Source of the DNA: Volvox africanus
Taxonomy: Eukaryota; Chlorophyta; Chlorophyceae; Chlamydomonadales; Volvocaceae
DNA length: 64,000 nucleotides
Reading direction: 5' to 3'
Assembly: GCA_030268105.1 (NCBI GenBank)
Contig: BSDZ01000008.1
Coordinates: 2,542,001-2,606,000, forward strand
Part shown: positions 44,488 to 57,700 of the stretch, piece after piece
Layout: each line of letters starts with the position of its first letter
How positions within the stretch are numbered: position 1 is the stretch's first letter
The notes under the pieces: generated by a model
The model's input: the letters and a program-made list of their open reading frames with translations, nothing else
Databases searched by the model: none
What the model was told of the DNA's origin: nothing
Program-made: the position numbers and the translations under genes

Positions 44488-47400
44488 ATGCCAGCTTCTA
44501 ATATGCCGTCGACTCTGCCAGCCATTGTGACGCCGCGAATTGGCCCCGGTGCCCAAGAACTCAATGGTAGCTATCCGGATGAACGCGGCTTCGCGTTATC
44601 AGGTAGGTGTTTGACTCTGAGTCACTGCATTTTCAGTAGGTGGCGTAGCAACGGTGAGATTTTGCGCTTCTTTGCCAAGGCAGGCTCTGGTTTGCGTGTG
44701 TTGGCACGGGACAGTTGGTTTGCACGGCGTGCAGGTGCAATGGCTGGCGGGCCGGAACGCATGGGCCACCGTATAGAAGGCCTTTAATTCTGTGTATGCT
44801 GGTGGGATTGCGGGTTAAGTTCATGCCAGGGATTCCATCGTTGGCTCACACCGCAGCTGGGGGCAGAACGACGTGGTGCCAACGTGATGGACGACCACGC
44901 TGGCCCCACTCACACGCCTAAACCAATGCTCCACGATCGTTGCCATGTCCATGACCGCCATCCATACTAACCTCCGCCCCACTCCCTACCCCGCCCGCGA
45001 ACCTCCTGCGTCGGTAAATCAACTCAAGGCCTTTCTGCCGCGTCTGCGGCCCTGCGAGGTGCACTGTTCGAGGCCACCGGGCGCAACAGCAATGGCACGG
45101 GGAATACCACGGGCCCGATGGCCGGCCGGCCCCTCAGTGCCACCACGATCGCTCTCATGATGTCACCCGGCCCTGTAGGACCCCACAGCCAGCCCCCTCC
45201 GTTGCTCATTCCCGTTGCCGCCAACGGCACTTCCGGTGCTTCCACCCGGGGCAGTCCTGGTTCCATTTTGGGCTTCCTCAGCGGTTCCGGGCCAGGGGCC
45301 GTTCCCTCCGGTGCCAGCGGCGGAGGCCTGGCGCAGGAGGCGGTGCAGTCGGCAGCGGCGCTACGTACAGCGGCGGAAGGGCTGGTGGAGGCGCTGGAGG
45401 CGGCGGTGCGGGCAAGGGAGGCGCAGAACCGGGCGATGCTAACGTGAGACCGTGAGGCCGGAGCAGTGCTGGGGAAGGGAGGGGAAGGTGGCAGATCTTG
45501 ACTGGGGGCGCAAAATCCAGGGTAGGGACTTCAGGACCGAGCACTGGATCCCGCGGTGCCAGTGCGGATAGTTGGCGGATAGTTGGCCCACGCAGCTTGG
45601 TGTTTGTCCATCTGTCTACCTCGTGCTCACTAAGGGGGCTATGATTGGTTCAGGGGTGAGTAAGGGCTCGTCATGGCTACCGACATGGCAAAAACCAAGG
45701 TCCTGCGACACGCTCCCTTTCCCGACTGGAGTGTCCCTGTTTGTTAACGGAGCCCGCTGCCATTGCCCCGCCACTTCCCCTCCTCTTGCAATCCGCACCC
45801 TGATGCACCACCCACCTTTCCTCATCATTCTTCCCGTGGCTTCATATAGGGCCACGAAGGAAAGCGTCAGTGGATCCGGTCCGGGTCCAGGTAGCAGCAG
45901 CAGCAGCGGCCGACCCGCCTCCGCGCGCGCCCTAGATCGCGCCCTGGCGCAATCAACCCCCGCCCGGGCCCCTCGACAGCCTAGTGCCGGGCACTCGGGT
46001 CTCTCCGCAATCGCTGCCACCCCTACCTCTGCCACTGAGGAACGTCTGGGCTGGGTGCGGACACTGGTTCGCCAAACAGAAGGTGGCCAGGCGTATGCGA
46101 CAGCCGCAGAGGAGCGGGAGCGAGAACGAGAGCGCTCCACGACGGGCGGAGATAACGCAGAGCCGGCGACCCCAGGTCATGTCAGGTATGAAATGTTGGA
46201 TGTACCGGATGTAGCGGTCACCTTCGGGTCGTCAGTCCTCTCCTCCAACGCTTTTCCGCAAGGCTGCTTCACACCCGCTGTTTATTCGTTCTCCCTGCAG
46301 GCGTGGCCCTCTGCCTGCCCTGCGCCCCAGCCGCCGCGAGGATGTTGTCTTGCTGCAGGCCTGGCTGGCAGACATGCTGCAACAGGTGGCGGCAATAGGC
46401 GCTGTGCGGCAGCAGCAGGCGGCTGCGACGGCGTTCACAGCCGCTGTCGCCGCCTCATCAGCAGCAGCCTCCGGATCTACAGCGGCGGCAATCAACAACC
46501 CAATTGCAGCAGCGGCGGCGGCGGCTTCGGAGCCGGGCCTCATGGCGCAACACGCGACGGAGCTTGCGGATGCGTCGCTGTATGTGGTGGGAGTCGCGAT
46601 GGAGGAGCTGCGGCGGCAGGTCGCTGCAGAGTGCAGGGTGAGGCCTCGGAAGCCCTCCGCCCCCATCTCCATCTCCATCCCCATCCCCATCCTCATCCCC
46701 ATCCCCGCCGCTCACTCTGTTCCGTTCATTCTTTCGCCGATCACGTAGGAGCGTGGTGAGCTGCTGGGTCAGCTTGTGGACCAACAGGCGGCGCTGGTGG
46801 CGCTTCGGGGAACACTGGCGACGGAGGGACGTGTGGCGGACGTTTCGGCTCAATGGGCTGCACTATTGGCAGAGCGGGAAAAGGAACGGGAAAAGGAGCG
46901 GGAGAGGGGCAAGGCGGCACACGGGGCGGCAGACGCGGTGGGTCCCCAGCTCCCGGCTCCCGGCTGGCTCCTGTCTGCATGGCGGGCGGCGGGTTACCTG
47001 GATACGTGCAGGTCCCCAGGGCTTGTGGTTAGCGAGCATGAAGAATAGAAACGCAAATCAAGCCTTCAATGCATCGATCGACGTTCGAAGAAAGCTACTA
47101 TATATTTCCTTGCGCGTGCGTTGGAGCAGGATGGGGGCCGCAACCTCCATGCCTCTTATCCTCCTTCACATATCCAAAGTCCTGATTTGCTGTGGGAGAG
47201 AGGAGAATAACACCAAAAGCACTGATTTGGTTCATGTGTTTCATGTTAACGATTGTAGATAAGATCACCGGGAGCACACCAGCGTACCGCCTCTCTGTCG
47301 TGACGGGGCTACTTCGGCACCGCGTGAGAAGCGCGGATAGCGAGCATTTATGGCTTTCGTTTTAAGCGTTCATGTGCAGCTGCTATCGGGCAATTTGTCT

Positions 47401-48632
47401 TTCTCGTCCCGAATGTTGTGTTTCTCGTCGCGTGCAGGCGCCCGATGCGGCCGCCGCCACCGCTAACTCGGTCGCTGTGGCGAGCAGCTTGGCAACACAG
47501 CTGGTGACAGCGCATCATGCTGCGGAGGCGGCGGAGCGGAGGTTCCAGCTTGCGGATGCGGCACTGGCGGGGGAGGCGGGCCGGCGGGCGGCGGCGGAAC
47601 AGCAGCTAGAGGCCACGCGAGAGCTGCTAAGAAGGTGTGAGGGTGGTGTAGGGTGCGGTAATGGATCGTCCTATGGCTTGAAGGGTTATGTCCATAGAGG
47701 GGAGGTGTTGGTCGTTGGTTCAGGGCAGTTAATAATGCTCCAAGGGTCGGTAACCTGGTGAGCAGTTGTATTTTTCGACAATGTTTTGGAGGTGCATGTA
47801 GGAGACACGTTGAGGTGGGATGGCGAGAGGGAGGGGAGAATGCGCACACCTAGCACAAGGCAATAGCTGTGGCAGGGACCGCGGCGGCGACCGCTCCGGT
47901 TGTCCGGTTGTTAAAACCCCTCCTCTCCATGACCCCTCAAGAGTCATCAAAGGGCGGGGTGATTTAAAGGCGGGCGCCGTGATACGAGCAACTCCCTCTC
48001 CCTCTCCCTCTCCCTCTCCCTCTCCCTCTCCCTCTCCCTCTCCCTCTCCCTCTCCCTCTCCCTCTCCCTCTCCCTCTCCCTCTCCCTCTCCCTCTCCCTC
48101 TCCCTCTCCCTCTCCCTCTCCCTCTCCCTCTCCCTCTCCCTCTCCCTCTCCCTCTCCCTCTCCCTCTCCCTCTCCCTCTCCCTCTCCCTCTCCCTCTCCC
48201 TCTCCCTCTCCCTCTCCCTCTCCCTCCCCTTTTGTCGGTTCTTTCATTTGGTCGATATCAATATAAATCGACCACCGTTCTCGCTCCGTGGGCGTTTGGA
48301 TCCTTTCGTCCTCTCAGGCAGGAGCACGAATGGTTGCACCACCGGACCATCAATCAGCGGCTGGAGAACGAGGTACAGGAGCTCAAGGACAAGCTGGAGG
48401 CGGCCACACGGAATGCAGCCGTGGCGGAGGCGACGGTGGAGGCAGCGCGCGAGCAGACGCGCATCGGCCGAGACGACGTGAGCAGCTGCAAACTGGGCCT
48501 GTGGGGACTCGGGGACAAGATGCGGGTATAGGGTGTAGGGCAGCCACGGCCTGGAGGGCGGGCGTGTCTCCCCTTGGCGGGAATAATAATAATAATTGAT
48601 ATTAATATTAATAGCAGTATTAGTATTAAGAT

Positions 48633-48715
<83 letters not shown>

Positions 48716-51700
48716 CGCCGGCCGTAGCCTGGCGTGTGTTAAGGGGGTGGGGAACTGAGGGGCGGCACAGCCTCCCCTAAAGGCCCGCACCAGCGGGGCG
48801 GGAGGAAATTAACTCCTGGTGAGCGGCTGCCTGGGGACAGCAGCAATGAAGGAAGTTGGGGTTCAAGAGAACGGTAGGTGATGGGACGTGGGCAGGAGGG
48901 GGATGGTCAGGCGAGGAGAGGTTCTGCAACCACAGCACGCACAGCACACCCGGGTCGCGCCACCACGTCGTGTCCTGCAGGTTCCTTCCTGGATTTCTCC
49001 CACACAGGACCAACCGATCTTTCCACCTCATGTGACACTCCACCCGAGCCGGATTCGGTAATCTGCTGGCCCTCACCTCTGCTCTCTGTTACCCCGCAGG
49101 TTTCCCAACTTGAGGCTGCCCTGGCCCGCATGAGGCAGCAGTATGAGGGCAATGAGATCCTGGTGGCGGCACAGCGGCAGCAGATTAGGGAGCTGGAGGC
49201 GGCCCTGGCTTCGCTGAGGGAGCAGCACCGGGAGCAGGCGGTGGCGCTCGGCAAAGTGGGTCGAGTGTGAAAGCCCTGGTTTCGGAACCCACACGAGGAG
49301 GGGATAGGGGTTGGGAACGCGGATACTTGGCTAACGCATACCAGGCCCAGGGGGTGAGAGAAAGTGTTCTGGGACATAAGAGATAGGCTGTTAGGCTGTC
49401 CAAGTTCCGTCTGCCCGTCCGCTCAACCATGGGCTCACCGCACCAGAGCCAGCGGCGGCGTCTTTATAGCCCCTTGGCCTGGCTTACCCGTCACATCGCC
49501 GCGATGGGCACATCTGGACTTTTTCAGAAATCTGTCCCCCCCTCCATTTCGTGTCCGCCCTCCGTTACCACAGGTGGGCAAGGTGACGGAGAAGTACGAG
49601 GACACCCTCTCCGATCTGCGAGCCGACTTGGCGACGATGCAGGAGAAGGCTGCGGAGCTGGAGGCGGATCTCACGTGCCGCACTGCCCGGCTATCGGAAG
49701 TCGAGGAGCGGCTGGCGACATCCGACCACGACCTTTCGCTGGTGCGTGCACAGCTGTCGGCCACGGAGGCGGAGGCGGCCAAGGCAGCTAGTGAGGCAGA
49801 GACGGTGCAGCGGCAGATGCGACACGAGATCACGGACGCGGTGGCAGCGCGGCGGCAGGAGGAAACACGACGGGTTGAGGTGGAGAAGGAGGTGAGGTGA
49901 AGGGAAACAATAAGGAAAGGTGAAAACAATCAAACAGTGTTAAGGCACGACTGTTATGGCACGACTTATGTGCCCCTGGAGTTCCAGGTTCTACCCCGAC
50001 CGAGAGTGGGCCAAAGACTCAAAGTTTAGGGCAGGGTGTCCCCATGTCGATGGACGGTGACGGATCCGATTATAGTGACCTGCGAGCTGACCAGGAGCGG
50101 AGTTGGCGCCTTAGTTGATTCGGCAGATTCCGCTGGGTGCCGGTGGTGGGTGCTGAACCCGGGAAAAGCACTGATTTCGGAGAAGTCGGCATGGGAGACC
50201 GGATGAGGGTGCCCCGAAATACCGGGGAAGGTAGGGACTGCCAGGTTAGTGGCCACGGGTGATGTACCCCCCTATCCCACACACAATAAGGGGCAGGGAG
50301 GACGAGGGTTATGTGGGAGGGGTTTCTGGGGAGGGGATTCGAATGTGGGCGCAGCAGCAGCAGCAAGGACAGAGGTAGCGACTGTCAGAGAGATCGAGGG
50401 CATGCATGAGCAGGGAGGGCTAAGGGGGTCGTGCCAGTTCATTCCAACATTGATATCACCGAAGGATATCGATACCACCGGCTGGAGATGGTGACACCAC
50501 ACCAGTTTACACCACATCAGGCAACGCTCTGCCCTGGTTTGCCGTCCTCCCCGCAGCAGTTGGCACGGATGGCCAGGCCAATCACTTACCCCCCCGCAGC
50601 CTCCAACGTCGTCACCATCACTGCCACTCAGACGAAGGACATCCTGTAGACCATGCGCACAAAGCAGAGCCGCCCTCGCCGGCGCTGTCTGCATTTTACC
50701 ACGTTCTTTAGTACGCCTTAACGTTGTCCTAACCCTGGCCCCCCCATCTTCCCCTCCCAGACCACCGCTATGGTGGAGATGGTGAAAATGCTGGGTCGCA
50801 CAATGCAGCTCCAGGGAATGGAGGGTGTGCCTGGCATCACGGACCGATCCTGGGAAACTACGGGCCCCCTGGGCGCCGCGCAGCGCGTGCTGGGGCTGGC
50901 AACGCAGCACGTGGCGACGCTGTACGGCACCCGGGAGGACCTGACCCGGGAGCTGCGCGCCCTGCAGGTCAAGTTGGCGCAGGAGAAGGAGGTCACGTCA
51001 AAGCTGCAGGTGGGGCTGAGGTGTTGTCGCCGTGGCCTCCGGTAACACGCTTCCAACTATTACATGAGAGGTCAGGCCGATCATATGGTGATGTTGTCTA
51101 TGGCGTTGAAGCAATCAACAACAATTATGTCCTTAAGCAAGCTACATCCCTGGCTTGCTGTAATAAGGGATGGCGGCTGCAAATTGGGGGATGGGTGCCG
51201 ACTGCCAAGGACCTTACACTATAACATATTCGTGACATCTTGGGGGCCTGTTGCTCCTGCATCATGGCTTCCGTTCGCTCTTCGCAGCTCATTTGACATC
51301 CTTTGTCAAGATACCAAAACAAAAGGCCCTCGCTGAATGGCACAGCATTCTTGGTGCTTCCGGCGTACGCATGTCCTCCTTGTAAAATAAGCCTATCGCG
51401 CCGGCTCCATTTCTGATCCATCCCCGCTGCCCCTTTCACCTTCGCCCACCCTTGCCCCAACCCCCACACGCACCACTCCGCGGTAATACCTGGAACAGCG
51501 CGACCTGTACGACGCTCGTACTACGGAGACGCGCATGCTGCGCGAGAAGGAGGTTTTGGAGATGAAGGTGGCGAACCTGGAACACGACCTGCGTGTGTCC
51601 CATAGCGATGCCACCAAAAGCAAAGCGGCCGCTCAGGACAGCGAAGTGAAACTCAAGATGCAGCACGAGACCATCGTGGGACTGCAAGCACAGGTGGGTA

Positions 51701-54700
51701 CCGTGGGGGCTGCGAGAAGCTGGTGAGGGAAGCGGTGAGGGACGGGTTGTATATGTATGTTTATTCCACTGGCGGCGCCTCAGTACCCAGATATTCGATG
51801 CAAATATATCGCATATCAAACGGTGTGGTACGTGTAATGAGTGAGAGTGAGGTGCACTTGGATATATCTGCACTGTGCAGCAATATTGCACTGATACCTC
51901 GGCGCCTGCCATTGGAAGAAACCCGCTATCGCACGGGTCAGTCATCTATTTGGAATATCCTGCAAATCGTTCGACAGGGTACGGCTGAACTTGCTCACTC
52001 GTCCAGCAGCAGAGCTCCGTACCCTGTTTCACTCTTGGCATTCTATTTCTCATATACTGCCTGACCCGTGAGATAACTACGCCATATATGTATATATGTA
52101 TGTATACACACACATACATGTGTGTGTGAGGTTCTTGTTGGGTTTCGTGATTTCTTGGGGCACAAAGGACACGTTATGCGGAAGCAGAAAGGTCGGGAGA
52201 GATCAAAAGAAGGGATGCCTTGGGGGGAGAGAGAGGACGGCAGGGGAAGAGGGGCTTGCGAAAGACAGCATAACCAGACAGGGACAAAGGGGAGCACCGC
52301 CAGTACCACCGCCCAAAACAACATAAACACAAATAAGCGCATAAACACATGCACATATTCCCGACCCGGCCCCGATAGGCCAAGGAGCTGGTGCCTCTGA
52401 AGAAGCGTGTGGAGGCCCTGGCCAATGACCTGGATTGCAGCCGCCGCATTGAGGAGGAACTGAGGAACAGTTTGGACGTTACCCGCAGAGGGCTCGAGCA
52501 GGTAGGCAAGGAAGAATGGGGGAAGGATGGAGATGGGACGGGAAACAAGGATAAATGATGTACGCGGGTACGTGCAGATGAAATTCGGAGGGCACACGCG
52601 GCGGAGGGGGAAACATGTGTGTATGTGTGTAAGGATGAAGATGGCTGCGCTGTTTGAGATCGTGTTGATGATGCGATCAAGCCCAGAGGGACTGTGTCAC
52701 GCAAGATTACCGTACCTGCCATGTATCACTGGGTCTGGGTCTGCGGTCGCATCACGTCGCGCAGGACGATTGACGAACATGCAGCTGCTCCTCCCTTCCC
52801 CTTGGTACCCTTGTTGGGATGTAAGGTGCCACCAGCCTCCTGCATCCAGTGACGGCTCGGGGTCGTATTTTCACAACAATAGGGTCTTCTGCTCCCTTCG
52901 TGCATTTTGCTTCATCAATCCACCTCCATCCTGACCCTCCATACAGTAACACACATTCGCCTTCCTCCGGGCCGCTTAGGTCGTATACTTACACATACAC
53001 ACACGCACATACACGTTCTCAGTGCACACTCACCCACAATGACACATATATCCACTTACACGCACACATCTTCCTGGTATCAGCTGTCGGCTAGTAGCTA
53101 TCAGAGAACCTACAGCTCCTGGTGAGAGTATCACGGCCATGGCTTCCTGTGCCCGGGTTCATTGCTTACCTGAGCTCTTTGCCGCTGCCGCTGCCCAACC
53201 CCAACTCGTTGCCAGTCGGAGGAGCAGAGCCGCTACTACCAGAACGAGGTTCACAAGCTGCAGCACGAGGTTGGCTGTCTGCAGGACAGCATCAAGGCGC
53301 TGAGGGTTAAGGAGGCGCGGCTGTCTGAGGTGGAGGCGCTCAATAAGGACCTGGACAAGCAGGTGAGATGATGGAGGGGCTTCATCTCCTCCCCTATAAT
53401 CGCGAAATGGTGTTATAGCCCCTTTCCATCTCTGGGCCTTTAGCCACTCCCTGACGAAAGATGTTTAACCCTACCTGTCTCCCTCTCCCTCTCCCTCTCC
53501 CTCTCCCTCTCCCTCTCCCTCTCCCTCTCCCTCTCCCTCTCCCTCTCCCTCTCCCTCTCCCTCTCCCTCTCCCTCTCCCTCTCCCTCTCCCTCTCCCTCT
53601 CCCTCTCCCTCTCCCTCTCCCTCTCCCTCTCCCTCTCCCTCTCCCTCTCCCTCTCCCTCTCCCTCTCCCTCTCCCTCTCCCTCTCCCTCTCCCTCTCCCT
53701 CTCCCTCTCCCTCTCCCTCTCCCTCTCCCTCTCCCTCTCCCTCTCCCTCTCCCTCTCCCTCTCCCTCTCCCTCTCCCTCTCCCTCTCCCTCTCCCTCTCC
53801 CTCTCCCTCTCCCTCTCCCTCTCCCTCTCCCTCTCCCTCTCCCTCTCCCTCTCCCTCTCCCTCTCCCTCTCCCTCTCCCTCTCCCTCTCCCTCTCCCTCT
53901 CCCTCTCCCTCTCCCTCTCCCTCTCCCTCTCCCTCTCCCTCTCCCTCTCCCTCTCCCTCTCCCTCTCCCTCTCCCTCTCCCTCTCCCTCTCCCTCTCCCT
54001 CTCCCTCTCCCTCCCCCTCCTACGATATCTTGCCCTCTCCCTCTCTGCCTGCCTCACCCTGCATCCCTTGCACTGCCTCTCTCACAGCTGATGTCCCTGA
54101 AGCACCAGCTGGACTTGACGGCGGAAAGCCATACGGACACCATCCGACAGCTTGAACTCGCCAAGTTCTTCCTGCAGGTAAATTCTTCCTCCCTGTAGTA
54201 GTCGTACATGTACGGCCCACACACCAGCAGCATATCAAGGTGCTGAAGCACCTTATGTACATATCAGGTGCTTCAAGTGCTTCTCATATCCTCATATTCT
54301 CAGGTGCTGAAGGACCTTGAGCAGCAAGCAGTAGTAGCATCTCGAGAGACCTTTGCGGCTCTCAACTCTTACAATCATAGCGAGATGGAACCGTTAGGTG
54401 TGGGTCTAAAGGTTTCCGATCGATGCCTGCAGATATCATCTGTCTTAGACAAACAGGCTGACAGATCCAGGTTCCCCACGAAAGTAGGAGTGTAGTTGAG
54501 TAGCTAAGAAGTCTTGATGCTTAAAAAACCCGTGAGTGCTAGGACGCATATGGGCCACACACATGTCGTGACTTAGGTAAGAGTATTAACCTCCCATGGC
54601 CGGGGTAGGCGATGGTTAGCATCAGCTGATAGGGTCAATGTGCCCGAGACGTGCCCTCCCGAGAGGGGAGAGTGTAGTAGTCGTACATGTATGGCCCACA

Positions 54701-57700
54701 CACCAGCACAATATCAAGGTGCAGAAGCACCCTGTCAGCATCTCGAGAGGCCTTTGCGGCTCTCAACTACTAGCTCCCAGTCACTGTACTTCATGCTACA
54801 ACTGCTGCCTAAACATGAAATGAAAATTCACCACAATCATGGTAAAGGGATACAGCATATCATTTACCCATGGCATGGTGGCACATGCCTTGCCCAGCCA
54901 ACATGTTTCTTCGTTCTTCCTGTTGATAACCTCTATCAGGCAAAATCAAAACTCTGTTTTTAAAGTTATTTGTTTGCTGAATGAACGTGTATTTCTCCAA
55001 AACAGAATGAACAGAGAGGAAACTACCAAAGATCTCCAACATCCGTGCACGGCTGCCCGAAGCCCCTAATCTCCGGCCAGAATTCCCTTCCCGTAACCGG
55101 AAATGTAAGCGTACGTTTAACTATAACCGTGACCGTAACTGTAACTCACCCCCTTCAGGGTTTGGACGGTTCCAACGCGCCTGGCTCCCCTACCCGCTCC
55201 AGCACCTCCGCCAATGCCTCACCGAGCAGGGACGTCCGTGCCGCCCTGTCACCCAGCTCGCACTCCCGGTCTCCTAGCCGTACACTCACCATGACATACA
55301 ACGCCTCTCAGTCAGGCCGCTTCGGCTCGCCGCCGGGCCGGCTCTTCCGTGCCTCAGCCGCTGCTCTCAGCAGCGCCGGTCCCAGCGCACAAATACCCGA
55401 CGGAACCACCAGGCCGACTCCGTTTAATGTCAGCGGCACCAGTTCAAATGGCGCAAACGGCGGCAACGTCAACCCAAGCGCCAGTGGCGCTGCCACCGCT
55501 GCCACCACCACCATCGACAACCCGTCGCCCTTTGCCGATGCAGCACCGTACATTGGCGAGGATGGACGGCCTATCTCCGCCGTCAGCTCCCGGCCAACGG
55601 CACGGGTGCCATCCCCTCGCGGCATTCCTACAGGCCGGTCTCGCAATAATCAGATGGGCTCCATCGCCGTCGCCAGCAGCTTCACGCGCCCAGGAAGTGC
55701 GATCACGGAACCGGTTCCGGAAGACGACGAATACGAGGAAGTGGAAACGGACGGACCGGGAGGCACGAGTGAGGGCGGCGGCATCGTCCCCACTGCTAAC
55801 GACTCCACCAGCGCCCAGCCCAGACAATCGAGAGTCAGCAGCGCCGGTGCGACGTCATCGCGGCGCGAAGCCACTGGCACCGTCGGCGCCGCCAGCAGTG
55901 GCGGCAGGTCATCTCGCTCTCCGCGGGAGATGGCGTCTCGGTCTCCGCGATCGGTATCCCGCGCGAACTCAATGGGTTTGAATTTAGAAACTCGGCCCAT
56001 GTCAGGTTTTGGCCAGCATTCCGTTGTGGATGACGACTACGACCACTCAACGGAGGTCTCCACAGTGGTACGTAACGTTCTGCACCTGTGTTCACATGTA
56101 CGATTACACCGCAGAACTCACCGCATGTAGTTTCTTGGAGGACGAACTCGCAGCTTAGTTCGGGGTTGAGTCATGGTTAGGATAAGAAGATGCGATCTCC
56201 CCGGCTCCGTATTTTGCTTCGACTTTGGTCGCCCCTCCGGTATTTCTTCCATATTTCTCTGGATGTGGATCCGGATCTGGATCCAGTAATCTTACCATTT
56301 AATTTATGCTGCTACGGTTGTTCTGATTCTCCGCCTTCCGGCTCCCCGTCACAATAAACTCACTTGTCGCGACAACCCCCTGATCCACAACTTCACGTTC
56401 CTAAGGTGATGGACATCATCGAGTCTCGCGGCCTCACAACTCGCATCAATCGTGCCACTCACAAATGGAGCAGCGTCAAAATTGGCATCATGGCCTGGTT
56501 TTCACGCCGGTTACGGGAGAGGCTCTTGGCGGTTTCGGAGCAGCTGGCTGCTAAGGACCTGGAGATCGCGCAGCTGCATTATAGGTACCCGGTGTACGGG
56601 TTACGGGTTACGGGTTACGGGTTACGGGTTTGGGGAAGTTGCTTCTGACTGCTCTTTTCGTGGGGGTTAGGTTTGTGGGGAAGCAAAGTTAATGAGGAGG
56701 TCCGCGAGAAACATCTGTTTGGGGTTTCCTGGGCATCCTCCATCCTGGCCACTCTATTCCACAGTGAGACACAGGAGTTCTAAACCTGAATGTATATCAT
56801 CATCATGTATATCATCATTACAGCCTTGGCTCTTACTCTGCGCGATGATTTATATTTGCTGCTGTTGTCTAAGTCGGGCGGCAGTGGAGTTACGTAATAC
56901 AGCTGTCAGGTACCCGGTAACTTACAGCTTTTTTCAGTGAGGCATCAAGCTTATTAGAAGCGCCCGTGGGAGGGGTCCTGTGGCCCATGCTTATCCCCCT
57001 GTTTTCTCGCCCTGCCTTGCCTTACCTATTTCCTCATGCCCTGTCCAGCTACGTTAACGAGATGAAGCAGCGCGAGGAGTTCATTTGCACGGAGCTTCTG
57101 CCCACGCTGATGCCAGCAGTTGAGAGGTGAGGATTGAGGAGCCGAAGTGAAGCCTGGCATGCAGGCCGGCTGCATGCCAATCACCACCATCGCCACCGTC
57201 ACCACCGCCATCATCACCGCCAATGTGTGACCTGGGACGGTCTGTGTGCTTGATTCGTTGTTCCTTTCCTCATCTCATCAAATCTCTTTTGTTTTGATGC
57301 CAGATCCCGAATCCCTGATCACGGACCTCGGATCCCCGATCCCCGATCCCGAACGCTGGATCCCGAATCCCCGATCACGGACCTCGGATCCCCGATCCCT
57401 GATCCCGAACGCTGGATCCCGAATCCCCGATCACGGACCTCGGATCCCCGATCCCCGATCCCGAACGCTGGATCCCGAATCCCTGATCATGGACCTCGGA
57501 TCCCCGATCCCAGATCCCGAACGCTGGATCCCGAATCCCAGATCCCGGACCCCAGATCCCTGATCCCCGATCCCGAATGCAGATCCCGAATTTCGGATAC
57601 GATATCGCGGATCCGAATCCTGAATCCGGATCCCGATCCCAGATGCCAGATCGCAGATCCCGCATCCCGGATTCCGAATCCCAAATCCCGGCGGACACTG

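Noticed and set aside
47729..48247. Gly-Glu and Ser-Pro repeat frames over the CCCTCT array
   Set aside because: Pure translations of a hexamer microsatellite inside an intron whose flanking exons splice in phase.
48574..48780. Poly-Ser frame
   Set aside because: Translation of the AGT array in an intron.
53440..54198. Arg-Glu (-) and Leu-Pro (+) frames of about 200 codons
   Set aside because: Same cause: the 540-bp CCCTCT array. The plus frame runs into the true exon at 54088 only by chance.
57310..57680. Possible CRISPR-like array
   Set aside because: Units are directly abutting with no unique spacers, in an intron of a eukaryotic gene.
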